Notes: generated by a model not told the origin, from the sequence alone. DNA of 55,585 nucleotides from Halanaerobiales bacterium (GCA_018399995.1 JAGYMU010000005.1:1-55585); one strand, 5' to 3'. Shown: positions 1 to 10,605, counted from the first letter of the stretch. Numbers and translations are program-made.

Positions 1-432
1 ATTTTCAATATAATATAAATAGATATTTGCTGTTAAACATTATTCAATTTATTTTCACTAAATAAAAAAAGCCTTTGAGTCATATATCTATTATCTTGTA
101 TATTAATATTTAAGAAGTGATTTTTAAAAAAATATAAAAACACATTATGTTATGCTATATTTTAAATATATTAAATGCTATTGGAATTTTTGCAGAAAAG
201 TTGCCTGTCTAATCTGTGGTTTTAATATTTTTATTTTAGATTGTCAAAACAAAGATTTATAGCTGGCTTTCGGCATAATTACAGCTCTTATTCGACAATT
301 AATATATGTATAAATGTTTTAAATGGTAGACCATTTAAGAAGGAATTATTGTTTTAACATAGAATTATTTTAATTAGGATTAATAATAATATTAATGAAC
401 TCAAATAATTATAGAACAAGGAGTGTCAATTA

Positions 433-1077
433 ATGTATAATCAAATTTATAATTTTATTTCACTTGGGGGCCCGATGGCTATCCCACTCATTATCTGTTC
501 TATTTTCAGTTTAGCTGTTATTATTGAAAAAGCAGTATTCTTTTTCAGAAGAAAAGATAATAGTTTAAGATTATTAAAAAGAATTGAATTAAAGGTTGAA
601 AATGATGATATATTAGGTGCATTAAATGAACTAAAGGGAGAAAAGGGAGCCAGTGCCAAGCTCTTATCTACTGCTCTCTCACATTATGAAGAGAACCCCG
701 AAAGAATCAGGGAGGTCTTACAGGTGGTAGGAGAAGATGAAATTCAAAAAATGGAAAAACATCTGCCTGTATTAGATGTGGTTGCTATGATTTCTCCTCT
801 ATTAGGTTTATTGGGAACTGTAATCGGTATTATAAGCAGTTTTAATATACTTGGAACTGCTGCTGGAGCGGCAAATGCTGCTCAAATAAGTTCTGGAATA
901 GCTGCAGCCTTAATAAGTACAGCTTTAGGCTTAATTATTGCCATACCAACTGCAATCTTTTATTCCTATTATATCAACAAAGTTGAGGATAAATCTCATG
1001 AGATGAATCTGAGCATGATTGATATAATGGATGTTATTACAGACAGGAGTGAAGATAATGTTCAAACCTACACATAA
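433..1077 (+). CDS. exbB: MotA/TolQ/ExbB family proton channel
   Basis: Three-TM layout and conserved 'ISPLLGLLGTVIGIISSF' motif; followed by ExbD and TonB genes. Confidence 0.9.
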   Translation: MYNQIYNFISLGGPMAIPLIICSIFSLAVIIEKAVFFFRRKDNSLRLLKRIELKVENDDILGALNELKGEKGASAKLLSTALSHYEENPERIREVLQVVGEDEIQKMEKHLPVLDVVAMISPLLGLLGTVIGIISSFNILGTAAGAANAAQISSGIAAALISTALGLIIAIPTAIFYSYYINKVEDKSHEMNLSMIDIMDVITDRSEDNVQTYT

Positions 1078-1462
1078 AAAGAAGACATCCATTAATATTA
1101 TACCCATGATCGATGTAATCTTTTTCTTGTTGGTGTTTTTCATGCTTTTTACCTCTTTTCGTACAAATCCATATGGAATGGAAATGAAGCTGCCTAAAGC
1201 AGTTACAGTAACCGAACAAAAACAGGAAAATTTTGTTATTAATATAGATAAAAACGGAAGATTTTTTTATCAGGGGGATAATTTACCCATAGCCAAGATT
1301 AGTCAAATGGCCAAAGAACAATATCAGTCCAATAATAACTTAGTTGTAGTCATTAATGCAGATAATCAGACAGAATACAGCTCAATCGTTACAGTCATGG
1401 ACAGTATAAGACAAGTAGGAATATTCAATCTTGCCTTAGCAGCAGAAAAGAAGGATGGTTAG
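1058..1462 (+). CDS. exbD: ExbD/TolR family biopolymer transport protein (start trimmed from 1031 to MFKPTHKKK)
   Basis: 'INIIPMIDVIFFLLVFFML' TM helix with the ExbD/TolR Asp; overlaps exbB end. Confidence 0.88.
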   Translation: MFKPTHKKKTSINIIPMIDVIFFLLVFFMLFTSFRTNPYGMEMKLPKAVTVTEQKQENFVINIDKNGRFFYQGDNLPIAKISQMAKEQYQSNNNLVVVINADNQTEYSSIVTVMDSIRQVGIFNLALAAEKKDG

Positions 1463-1473
1463 GTGGTGTTAAA

Positions 1474-2289
1474 ATGAATAATAATGACAAAAGTAGATTA
1501 TTCTTATATATAACATTATCATTAATACTACATTTAATATTATTCTATTTTTTCCCTCTTGGCTATTTGCAGGGCTTCAGTAATGAAGAAGCTGCCGGTG
1601 ATAATTTCGGCTATGTTCAATATGTTGAATTTCAAACACAAAACAAACAAATTCAAGAACCAAAAGAAGAACCGGAGCCTAAACCAGAACCTGAGCCCAT
1701 ACAGGAACCCGAACCTGAACCTGAACCGGAACCTGAACCAGAGCCAGAGCCTGAACCAGAACCGAAAGAAGAAACGAGCGATGAAAATATAGAAATTGCC
1801 CAGGAAAACGAAACTACAGAAGAGGTTCAGCAAACAGAAACTCAACAAGATCAAAATATAATAACAAGTGAAGAAAGTGACACTGAAATAGAAGTTAAAA
1901 AAGAAGAGACCAGCAATGAAGAACCTGAGCCAGAACCTGAACCGGAACCTGAACCAGAACCAGCACCTCCGCCACCACCTACTGCAGGTGAACTTATTGG
2001 GTTATCACCTAAACCAATTTATCCAAAGTACCTCGTTAGTGAGGCCCAAAGTGGAAAAGTAAGCTTAAATCTTAAAATTAATCAGGATGGGGAACTAGAA
2101 AATATTGTTATTACTAATTCAAGTAAAATAGATAGTATGGATAGAAACGCTAAACTAACTCTAGAAAACGGGTGGGAATTTAAAAGCTACAAACAAAGAT
2201 ATCAACTTGAAGTAACTGTGGTCTTTAATATAGATGAAAATGGTAACCCGAATGTTAATGTTGAAATAGGTAAAGTTAACTTTCTCTAA
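1474..2289 (+). CDS. tonB: TonB family energy transducer with long Pro-Glu rich spacer
   Basis: N-terminal TM, (EP)n blocks, C-terminal TonB-like 'PKPIYPKYLVSEAQSGKVSLNLKINQDGELENIVI...W.F'. Confidence 0.85.
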   Translation: MNNNDKSRLFLYITLSLILHLILFYFFPLGYLQGFSNEEAAGDNFGYVQYVEFQTQNKQIQEPKEEPEPKPEPEPIQEPEPEPEPEPEPEPEPEPEPKEETSDENIEIAQENETTEEVQQTETQQDQNIITSEESDTEIEVKKEETSNEEPEPEPEPEPEPEPAPPPPPTAGELIGLSPKPIYPKYLVSEAQSGKVSLNLKINQDGELENIVITNSSKIDSMDRNAKLTLENGWEFKSYKQRYQLEVTVVFNIDENGNPNVNVEIGKVNFL

Positions 2290-2311
2290 CTCAGCGTGGG
2301 AGGTTTCATAA

Positions 2312-4276
2312 TTGAAAAAAAGACAGGTTTTAATATTTATTATAATTTTATTTAGCTCATTTTTGTTTATTACTGCTGTAATTTCAGCACAATCTGATCT
2401 TTTTACAGAGGTTGATGATAATAATAATCTAAGATTGGGTAACGAATATATAGTCATTTTCACCAATCAAGATAATAATGCCAAGGGCCGCTTCGCTATT
2501 GAAACAACAGGAGGAGCGCCTATGAAAACCAGTGATAAGAGTATGCCTCTGGTTTATGGCAGACCCAAACCATGGACCTCTTATACTACTTTGCAGATAA
2601 ATAATACTAATTACGTATTTGGTGGTTCTACCAAGAGAAGAGCCGGTCAAAATGCTAATTATGGGGAGGTTACAGAAGGACCTGTAATTAAAAATGACCA
2701 AATATATACTAGTACACTCATAGAAAATATTAAAGTTGAACAAATTTTATCTATTGTGAAAAGTAATACCACAGGCTTACACGATACTGCCCAGATTAAA
2801 TATCGCTTAACAAATAATAGTGAACAAGTTAAAGAAGTTGGTTTGAGAATAATGCTTGATACGATGCTTGGTAAAAATGATGGGGCTCCTTTTAGATTAG
2901 CCGATCAAGCAATTACAACTGACAGTTTATTTCTAAAGGAAGAGTTACCTATTTTCTGGCAGGCATTTGACAGTATCAGCAATCCAACCGTAACTTCACA
3001 AGGTACCTTTAAAGGCCCTGGAGTAACAGAACCAGATGAGGTGTATTTTGCAGATTGGGGTAGTCTGGCTGATGGTCAGTGGAATTTTGACTTCAATCCA
3101 GGTGAAGAATTTGTTCGCAAGGGAGAGTATGAAATTGATAGTGCTGTTGCTATGGTCTGGGAACCCATAACTATAGCACCAGATGAGGAAGTAACATATG
3201 TTACCAATTACGGTTTGGGTGGTATTGAGGTAGTTCCTGGCCTGTTAGCATTAGGGATTACATCACCCTCTGAATTTACTTATGATCAAAATAATCAATA
3301 CTTCCCGGTAGTTGCATATATTGAAAACACATCTGATATAACAGCCAATAATGTAATAGCAGAGATTAATCTGCCAAACAGCTTTGATGGAGGAGATGAA
3401 ATAAAAGAAATTGGAAATTTACAATCTAGAGAAACTGCCCAGGTTATCTGGCAGGTTAGAAAATCTGCAGAAGAAATTCCTGGCAATATGACTTACTCTG
3501 TTCAAGTATCAGCAGACAATACTGATTCAAACCAGGTACAAAGAAGTATCCAGTTTGTAGGGCCACCTATGATACAAGCTGAAATTAACTTAAAAGATGA
3601 TTTAACTAAAGTTAAGGGTAAAATTACTCCAAATCCATTTGATTTAAATGTTAAATTATCCAATGTGGGAGGTTCTACTTTATTTGATGCCAAAACAGAA
3701 TTGGCTCTGCCACCAGGTTTAACCTTTGCCGATAAAGAAGCTAGCCGAAAATATTTAGGTTATATTGAAAGCGGAGAAGAATTAGAGGTAAATTGGTCTG
3801 TTAAAGTATTAAACGTTACGGGCAATATGCCTTATTCCATTGAAATAACCGGTTTGAATAATTATAGAAAGAGTACAAGAAATAATCTTGATATTCCGGA
3901 ATTGAAACCATTTATATATCTAGATAAGGTGGAATATGAAGATAGTTTTCAAACCTATAATATAGTTGGTGCTAATCTTCTCTCAATTAATAATATTTCT
4001 ATGGACTTAAGCTATAACTCCCCTGCCTATAATATCAACTATATATTCCCGGGAGATATGTTTGTACAAAGTAATAAAATTATTCTCTGGGAAGATCCTG
4101 CAATTTCAAAGGGAAGTATAACTTTTGATGAATTTTTACCTGACTATGCAAATTCTGGTATTATCGGCACCATTCAATTTAGTCAAAAACAAGAAGAGGA
4201 GCTTAACTTAAAAATTGAAAGTATTAAAGCATTTGATGAACAAAATAATGAAGTTGAAATTAACTTTGAAAATTAA
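2312..4276 (+). CDS. Exported protein with repeated Ig/CARDB-like segments and cohesin-like C-terminus (TTG start)
   Basis: N-terminal signal sequence; C-terminal 'YNIVGANLLSINNISMDLSYNSPAYNI...' resembles cohesin-type beta domain; domain call is inference. Confidence 0.6.
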   Translation: MKKRQVLIFIIILFSSFLFITAVISAQSDLFTEVDDNNNLRLGNEYIVIFTNQDNNAKGRFAIETTGGAPMKTSDKSMPLVYGRPKPWTSYTTLQINNTNYVFGGSTKRRAGQNANYGEVTEGPVIKNDQIYTSTLIENIKVEQILSIVKSNTTGLHDTAQIKYRLTNNSEQVKEVGLRIMLDTMLGKNDGAPFRLADQAITTDSLFLKEELPIFWQAFDSISNPTVTSQGTFKGPGVTEPDEVYFADWGSLADGQWNFDFNPGEEFVRKGEYEIDSAVAMVWEPITIAPDEEVTYVTNYGLGGIEVVPGLLALGITSPSEFTYDQNNQYFPVVAYIENTSDITANNVIAEINLPNSFDGGDEIKEIGNLQSRETAQVIWQVRKSAEEIPGNMTYSVQVSADNTDSNQVQRSIQFVGPPMIQAEINLKDDLTKVKGKITPNPFDLNVKLSNVGGSTLFDAKTELALPPGLTFADKEASRKYLGYIESGEELEVNWSVKVLNVTGNMPYSIEITGLNNYRKSTRNNLDIPELKPFIYLDKVEYEDSFQTYNIVGANLLSINNISMDLSYNSPAYNINYIFPGDMFVQSNKIILWEDPAISKGSITFDEFLPDYANSGIIGTIQFSQKQEEELNLKIESIKAFDEQNNEVEINFEN

Positions 4277-4294
4277 AGGAGGAATATAATCAAG

Positions 4295-5140
4295 ATGAAG
4301 AAAATTAGTAATTTATTAATTTTAACTTTGATCTTTGTTATGCTGTTTTCTTATACGGCTTTTGGAGTTGAAATTAAAGATGTTCCAGAAAGTCATTGGG
4401 CCTATGATAGTGTTAAAGTGCTGGTAGAAAAGGGCTATTTTTCACTTTATGAAGATGACACTTTTAAGGGAGCTAATAAAGTCAATAGGTATGAATTAGC
4501 TGAAATTATTGCGAGAATGCTGCGCGATACTGCAGCTGGAGATACTGAAATGAGTGATGAGGATGTAGACACCTTACGAGAACTATCTCTTGAATTTAGG
4601 GATGAATTGGTTGATATAGCAAATAAACAAAACATATTTTCTACTAACCTTGACCGGACACAAAAGAAAAATGTAGTTCAGGATGAAGCAATCGGCAAAA
4701 TTAGTCAAAGAATGAATGAAGTTCAATCAGAGGTTAATGAAATTATTGATGAAATTGTTGTCATGAAAGAACTTAATACAAATGTAGATACATTAACAAA
4801 TAGAGTTGTAACTTTAGAGGAAGATTTAGAATCCACCAATCAAGAACTTGCAGAAAAAGATGAGATGATAGCAGATCTTAAAACAGAACTACAGTCTACA
4901 GATATTCAAAAATTAAAAGATAGAAATTCAGAATTAGAATATAAGGTCAGTACCTTAGAAAGTAATTTACAAAATTTGGAAAATAGAGTAAATAACAATA
5001 ATGACCAACTGGCAGAATTAACGAGTGAAGAGGAAGCTGAGCAAACTGCAGAAGAAACCGAAGAAAGTCCAATCGATGCAAGTAATGCTGCCTTATATGT
5101 AGGGGCTGCAGTACTATTAATATTCCTGCTGGGAAGCTAA
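4295..5140 (+). CDS. SLH-domain envelope protein with long coiled coil and C-terminal TM segment
   Basis: Signal peptide, SLH motif 'IKDVPESHWAYDSVKVLVEKGYFSLYEDDTFKGANKVNRYELAEIIARML', heptad-rich middle, C-terminal 'AALYVGAAVLLIFLLGS'. Confidence 0.8.
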   Translation: MKKISNLLILTLIFVMLFSYTAFGVEIKDVPESHWAYDSVKVLVEKGYFSLYEDDTFKGANKVNRYELAEIIARMLRDTAAGDTEMSDEDVDTLRELSLEFRDELVDIANKQNIFSTNLDRTQKKNVVQDEAIGKISQRMNEVQSEVNEIIDEIVVMKELNTNVDTLTNRVVTLEEDLESTNQELAEKDEMIADLKTELQSTDIQKLKDRNSELEYKVSTLESNLQNLENRVNNNNDQLAELTSEEEAEQTAEETEESPIDASNAALYVGAAVLLIFLLGS

Positions 5141-5141
5141 T

Positions 5142-5759
5142 ATGAAGACAAGAGTAATAAGGATCACTTCAATTATTTTAATAATAATATTAATGGTAAT
5201 GATCAATTCCATTATATTCAGTAATCCGGTTTTATCTCCCACAGCCCAGGCTGCAGGAATTGATACTAAAGATGTTGTAACTGGATTGGCTACTGCCTTT
5301 ATTTTATATCTTTTGTTTGAATCAGTTGATAATGATTACACCGATGAGATAAAAATTGATCAAACGGAGTTAAATAACCAAGAGGAGATTGAAATCAGGG
5401 TGAATTCTATTAATATTGACCTTCTTGCGCGGGCTATCTATGCTGAAGCAAGAGGCGAATCCTTTCAAGGACAGATTGCAGTTGGAGCTGTAATAGTTAA
5501 TAGAATGAAAAGTAATCAATTTCCCAATACTATAAAAGAGGTCTTATATCAATATAATCAATTTAGAAGTATAGACAATGGACAAATTAATAATACCCCT
5601 AATCAAATCGCATATCAAGCTGCTCAGAGAGCAGTAGATGGGGAAGATCCTTCCCAGGGGGCTCTGTTTTTCTTTAACCCGGACAAGTCTGAAAACCCTG
5701 ATGCCTTCAATAAATATGAAGTTACTGTTATAATAGGTAACCATGTTTTTGCTAAATAA
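5142..5759 (+). CDS. Cell wall hydrolase, SleB/Hydrolase_2 family
   Basis: 'LLARAIYAEARGESFQGQIAVGAVIVNRM...FP.TIKEVLY' motif. Confidence 0.85.
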   Translation: MKTRVIRITSIILIIILMVMINSIIFSNPVLSPTAQAAGIDTKDVVTGLATAFILYLLFESVDNDYTDEIKIDQTELNNQEEIEIRVNSINIDLLARAIYAEARGESFQGQIAVGAVIVNRMKSNQFPNTIKEVLYQYNQFRSIDNGQINNTPNQIAYQAAQRAVDGEDPSQGALFFFNPDKSENPDAFNKYEVTVIIGNHVFAK

Positions 5760-5777
5760 ATATATCAATATTTTAAC

Positions 5778-5817
5778 AAAGCATGTAGATCTTAATTTTT
5801 GATCTACATGCTTTTTT
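5778..5817 (+). terminator. Rho-independent terminator
   Basis: AAAGCATGTAGATC...GATCTACATGCTTTTTT hairpin and T-run. Confidence 0.85.
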
Positions 5818-5934
5818 AATTCAAATATGAAAATTTTTAATTTAATCTTATTAATCAGTTATCTTTTTTTACATTTATGATCAGAAATGAAAAGGAGGTG
5901 GTCTTTATAAAAATACCATCCTAATTACTTTGAA

Positions 5935-8322
5935 TCAAGCCTCTTTTGTAAGAAGTTTTGGTAATTTATAAACATTTTTAATATCATCAGATTTGTCAAT
6001 TCCCTTTAATTTATACATATAGCCGGGCATTTGTGTTAAGGAAATATCACTTACCTCTATTTCAACTAGCTTGTTTTTTTCCGTTACAATCAAAATTTTA
6101 TCTAAACTCTTTGCTGATAACATGGAGTGCATCTTATAATCACCTGATTTTGATGTATTGCGACCCTTGCCATTCCTGTTTTGTTTTTGAAAGTTAGCAA
6201 GATCAATCTTATTAGCCTTACCATCAATTGATATTGATACGATATAATCATAATCATTAACCTTATCCATAAATATTGCTTTATTATCATCCAATTTAAT
6301 TCCAGCGCTTCCCATTGTATAACGTCCGGTGACACTGATTGAATCCTCGGCAAACCTGATTGTCCTGCCATTATCAGTTCCAATAATAAGATCATTGTCA
6401 CCCTTGCTTTTAATCACATTGACAACCTGATCACCCTCAGCTAACTTAATAGCCTTAATCGATCTATAATTAGAATCATACTCCTGACCCGAGCTTTTTT
6501 TTACTTTACCCTGTTCAGTCAGCATAAGGATATGCTCATCTTTTAATTCTGCATTAAGACAGAGGATCTTGACCACTGTTTCATCCATGGGAATTTTAAG
6601 ATACTTACTGAGAGGCTCGCCAGTTGATAAACCATGGTGTTCCTCTATATCATGAATTGAAAGGGTATAAACCTTCCCATTTGCTGTAAAGAAAAGTAAT
6701 TTGTCATATGAACTTCCTTTCATCAATTCAATAATATAATCATTTTTAGATGACCTCATATTACTTTTATCTGAGTTCCTTTTAATATTTTGACGAAGTG
6801 AATAGGAGATTACAGCTTCCTTTTCTTTGATCAAATCCTCTTTGGTGATTACGGCCTTGCTTTCATCAGAACTGATATCTGTTCGGCGTAAATCTCCAAA
6901 CTTATTTTTTACCTCTTCAATTTCTTCAATTATTACCTCATCCATTTTCTTTTTACTGTGCAAAATCTTCTCTAAATCCTTGATCTCGCTTTTTAAATCA
7001 GTTAGTTCAACAGAGAGTTTTTCAATTTCTATTCCCACCAATCTCTTAAGCTTCATGTCTAAAATAGCCTTGGCCTGTTCTTCTGTAATATTTAATTTAA
7101 TTATTAATTTTTGCCGGGCTTGATCTGAAGACTGCGAATTTCTAATAATAGATATTACCAAGTCCAATTTATCTACAGCCTTCATTAATCCCTTCAAAAG
7201 ATGGAGTCTAGACTGCAGCTTTTCTAATTCATATTTAGATCTTTTAGTTACAACCTGTCTACGGAACCTAATGAAATACTTCAATATTTTTAAAAGATCC
7301 ATAACTTCCGGCTTATTATCTATTAATGCCAAAAGATTGATCCGATAACTGTTTTGTAGATGGGTGTATTTATACAATCTATTAAGTATTAAATCCACAT
7401 CTGCTCCCTGTTTTAATTCAATAACTATCCGCAGACCTTCCTTATCTGTTTCATCTCTTAAATCTTTTATCTCATCTAACTTTCCTTTATTTATATATTT
7501 AGCAATTTCTTCAATTAACTTAGATTTATTAACCTGATAGGGGATTTCTGTTATAACAAGCTGTTTATGCCTGCCAATCTTTTCTATTTTTGACTTTCCT
7601 CGAACATTGATTTTGCCCTTACCATTTTTATAGGCTTCTTTGATAGCTTGACTGCCTACAATGGTACCACCGGTGGGAAAATCGGGTCCTGTAATATAAT
7701 GATCAATAATTTCATCCATACATATTTGGGGATCTTTAACTAATGCTATTAGCGCCTCGGCTACTTCATTAAGATTGTGGGGAGGAATATCAGTACTCAT
7801 CCCTACTGCAATACCGCTGGAGCCATTTATTAATAAATTGGGTAGGCGGGAAGGCATAACATCCGGTTCTTTCAGATTACCGTCAAAGTTATCACTAAAG
7901 CTTACGGTTTCTTTTTGTAAATCTTTTAAAACAAATTCCGCCAACTCGGTCAGTTTTGCTTCTGTATATCTCATGGCGGCAGGTGAATCACCATCGATTG
8001 AACCAAAGTTACCGTGACCATCTATTAAAGTATATCTTTGATTAAAATCCTGAGCCATCCTGACCATAGCATTATAAACAGCCTGATCACCATGGGGATG
8101 ATATTTACCCAGAACTTCTCCTACAATTCTGGCTGATTTTTTATGATCTGTGTCATATGTAAGCCCTAAATTTTGGGCTGCATATAAAATTCTTCTGTGA
8201 ACAGGTTTAAGTCCATCTCTAACATCTGGTAAAGCTCTTGAAACAATAACACTTAAGGAATAATTTAAATAGGCTTCCTTCATCTTTTCTTCAATTGCAA
8301 TTGAGGAAATTCTTTCAGTCAT
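5935..8322 (-). CDS. Type II topoisomerase subunit A (GyrA/ParC); start trimmed to MTERISS
   Basis: '[23 protein letters not shown]', '[20 protein letters not shown]', '[28 protein letters not shown]'. Confidence 0.93.
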   Translation of the reverse strand: MTERISSIAIEEKMKEAYLNYSLSVIVSRALPDVRDGLKPVHRRILYAAQNLGLTYDTDHKKSARIVGEVLGKYHPHGDQAVYNAMVRMAQDFNQRYTLIDGHGNFGSIDGDSPAAMRYTEAKLTELAEFVLKDLQKETVSFSDNFDGNLKEPDVMPSRLPNLLINGSSGIAVGMSTDIPPHNLNEVAEALIALVKDPQICMDEIIDHYITGPDFPTGGTIVGSQAIKEAYKNGKGKINVRGKSKIEKIGRHKQLVITEIPYQVNKSKLIEEIAKYINKGKLDEIKDLRDETDKEGLRIVIELKQGADVDLILNRLYKYTHLQNSYRINLLALIDNKPEVMDLLKILKYFIRFRRQVVTKRSKYELEKLQSRLHLLKGLMKAVDKLDLVISIIRNSQSSDQARQKLIIKLNITEEQAKAILDMKLKRLVGIEIEKLSVELTDLKSEIKDLEKILHSKKKMDEVIIEEIEEVKNKFGDLRRTDISSDESKAVITKEDLIKEKEAVISYSLRQNIKRNSDKSNMRSSKNDYIIELMKGSSYDKLLFFTANGKVYTLSIHDIEEHHGLSTGEPLSKYLKIPMDETVVKILCLNAELKDEHILMLTEQGKVKKSSGQEYDSNYRSIKAIKLAEGDQVVNVIKSKGDNDLIIGTDNGRTIRFAEDSISVTGRYTMGSAGIKLDDNKAIFMDKVNDYDYIVSISIDGKANKIDLANFQKQNRNGKGRNTSKSGDYKMHSMLSAKSLDKILIVTEKNKLVEIEVSDISLTQMPGYMYKLKGIDKSDDIKNVYKLPKLLTKEA

Positions 8323-8514
8323 GGAATACCCCTTTCCAATAATAAATAATAACACTGTTTAAGGTTGGAAAATATTACTCCAAACAGTTGATTTATTACT
8401 ACTTTTCTAATGAATATTATACCATGTAACAACATTATTGCAAGAATTGGTGGTAAATAGACAAACTCTTTGTTATAATAATAATTGTTAAAATGATAAG
8501 GGGTGGATTAACAA

Positions 8515-10422
8515 GTGGACTTATTTAACAATGATAGATATAATGCAGATAAAATTGAAGTACTGGAGGGTTTGGAAGCCGTTAGAAAACGCCCCGGTAT
8601 GTATATTGGTTCTACCGGCATAAAAGGTTTGCACCATCTGGTATGGGAAGTAGTTGATAATAGTATCGACGAATTTTTAGCTGGTTTTGGTAAAGAAATT
8701 AAGGTTACTGTTCAAAAGGATAACAAAATTAGTGTAGAAGACGAGGGGAGAGGTGTCCCGGCTGATCTGCATAAAGAAACCGGGCGGCCTGCAGTAGAGA
8801 TTGTATTAACCACCCTCCATTCGGGAGGTAAATTTAATAATAAAAGTTATAAGGTTGCGGGTGGCTTACATGGAGTAGGTGTATCTGTTGTAAATGCTCT
8901 TTCTGAGAAACTGACAATAGAAACACACTGGGAAGGATATAAGTACAAACAGACCTATAAAAGAGGCCTACCTATTAATGATCTAAAAAAAGAAGGCAAA
9001 ACAAACAAAACCGGTACAATTATTACCTTTAAACCGGATAGAGAAATATTTGATACAATTAATTTTAAATTTGAAACCATGTCACATAGATTTAAACAAT
9101 CGGCATATTTAAACAAGGACCTTACAATTACTTTAGAAGATAAGAGAAATGGCAAAAAAGAAAGTTATCAATATGATGGGGGAATAAGGGCCTTTATAAA
9201 TTATCTGAATCAAAATAGGGATTTGCTTCATAAAGAAATTATCTATCATGAAGAGAGCATAGAAGAATATGAACTGGAATTTGCCATCCAATATAATATG
9301 GGTTATTCTGAAAGAATATTTTCCTATGCCAATAATATAAATACTGTGGATGGGGGATACCATTTAACTGGCTTTAAATCAGCTTTGACTAAGGCCGTTA
9401 ATAATTTTGCTAAAAAAAACAATCTTTTGCCCAAAAATGTTAATGGACTAAATGGACACGATGTTAGAGAAGGATTAACTGCTGTTATAAATATAAAATT
9501 ACCAAACCCTCAATTTGAAGGACAAACCAAATCAAAACTTGGCAACAGTGAACTTAGAAGTATAGTTGAAAAGAGTACCTATGATTATTTAAGCCTTTAT
9601 CTTGATACAAACCCTGAAATGGCAAAATCAATAATTAATAAGGGATTAAAATCAGTGCGCGCCCGTCAGGCATCTAAAAAAGCCAGAGAACTAACCAAAA
9701 GAAAATCAGTACTTTCCTCAAGTTCCTTGCCAGGTAAATTGGCCGACTGTGCCAGTAAAAAAGCCGAGGGAAGCGAAATATTCATCGTTGAAGGTGATTC
9801 AGCAGGTGGTTCAGCTAAACAGGCTAGAAACCGCCATAATCAAGCTATTTTGCCCCTTAAGGGTAAAATTCTTAATGTAGAAAGAGCTCGTCTTGATAAA
9901 ATTTTAAATAATACTGAGATAGCTTCAATCATTACAGCTTTAGGTACAGGAGTTGGAGAAGATTTCAGCCTTAAAAATCTAAGATACGAAAAAATCATAA
10001 TAATGACTGATGCGGATATAGATGGAGCCCATATTTCAACTTTGATCTTGACCCTCTTTTATCGCTATATGCAAGATTTAATTGAAAAAGGACATATCTA
10101 TCTAGCAAGACCTCCTTTATATAAAGTTACTTACCGCAAAAATAGTCAATATATCTACAATGAACAGGATTTAAAAAAGTATAGAGAAAAATATGGATCT
10201 GGCAACTTCAGTATTCAAAGATACAAGGGGTTGGGAGAAATGAACGCTGATCAACTCTGGGACACAACTATGGCACCTAAAAGCAGAAAACTACAAAAAG
10301 TTGAAATAAATGATGAAATAGAGGCAGATGATGTTTTTACTAAATTAATGGGCTCAAATTCTAAATTAAGAAAAAAATTCATATTTAAAAACGCTGATTT
10401 GGCTACTGAAATTGATATATAA
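8515..10422 (+). CDS. Type II topoisomerase subunit B (GyrB/ParE)
   Basis: 'LEAVRKRPGMYIGSTGIKGLHHLVWEVVDNSIDE', 'EGDSAGGSAKQARNR', 'IIIMTDADIDGAHI', 'RYKGLGEMNADQLWDTTM'. Confidence 0.93.
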   Translation: MDLFNNDRYNADKIEVLEGLEAVRKRPGMYIGSTGIKGLHHLVWEVVDNSIDEFLAGFGKEIKVTVQKDNKISVEDEGRGVPADLHKETGRPAVEIVLTTLHSGGKFNNKSYKVAGGLHGVGVSVVNALSEKLTIETHWEGYKYKQTYKRGLPINDLKKEGKTNKTGTIITFKPDREIFDTINFKFETMSHRFKQSAYLNKDLTITLEDKRNGKKESYQYDGGIRAFINYLNQNRDLLHKEIIYHEESIEEYELEFAIQYNMGYSERIFSYANNINTVDGGYHLTGFKSALTKAVNNFAKKNNLLPKNVNGLNGHDVREGLTAVINIKLPNPQFEGQTKSKLGNSELRSIVEKSTYDYLSLYLDTNPEMAKSIINKGLKSVRARQASKKARELTKRKSVLSSSSLPGKLADCASKKAEGSEIFIVEGDSAGGSAKQARNRHNQAILPLKGKILNVERARLDKILNNTEIASIITALGTGVGEDFSLKNLRYEKIIIMTDADIDGAHISTLILTLFYRYMQDLIEKGHIYLARPPLYKVTYRKNSQYIYNEQDLKKYREKYGSGNFSIQRYKGLGEMNADQLWDTTMAPKSRKLQKVEINDEIEADDVFTKLMGSNSKLRKKFIFKNADLATEIDI

Positions 10423-10433
10423 GCAAAGACATC

Positions 10434-10458
10434 CCCACAAGAAATTGTGGGTTTTTTT
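10434..10458 (+). terminator. Rho-independent terminator
   Basis: CCCACAA-GAAA-TTGTGGG followed by seven T. Confidence 0.88.
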
Positions 10459-10605
10459 AGCTACTAAATTTTATTAAATTTTGGAAAGGCTTCATTTAAA
10501 TAAAAATTTATTTGATCAGTTTTTTTATTATACATATCTATTTTATTTATTCATAAAATAGTTGTATAATATAGTTAATATAAAAAAAGAAAAGAGGTAT
10601 TTAAA

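Noticed and set aside
1540-1854. 104-aa minus-strand ORF rich in Phe/Arg/Leu/Trp
   Set aside because: Antisense artefact of the Pro-Glu codon repeats in tonB.
1660-1970. Possible CRISPR or tandem repeat array
   Set aside because: The repeats are in-frame Pro-Glu codons with no spacers; no CRISPR array or cas gene was seen anywhere in the window.
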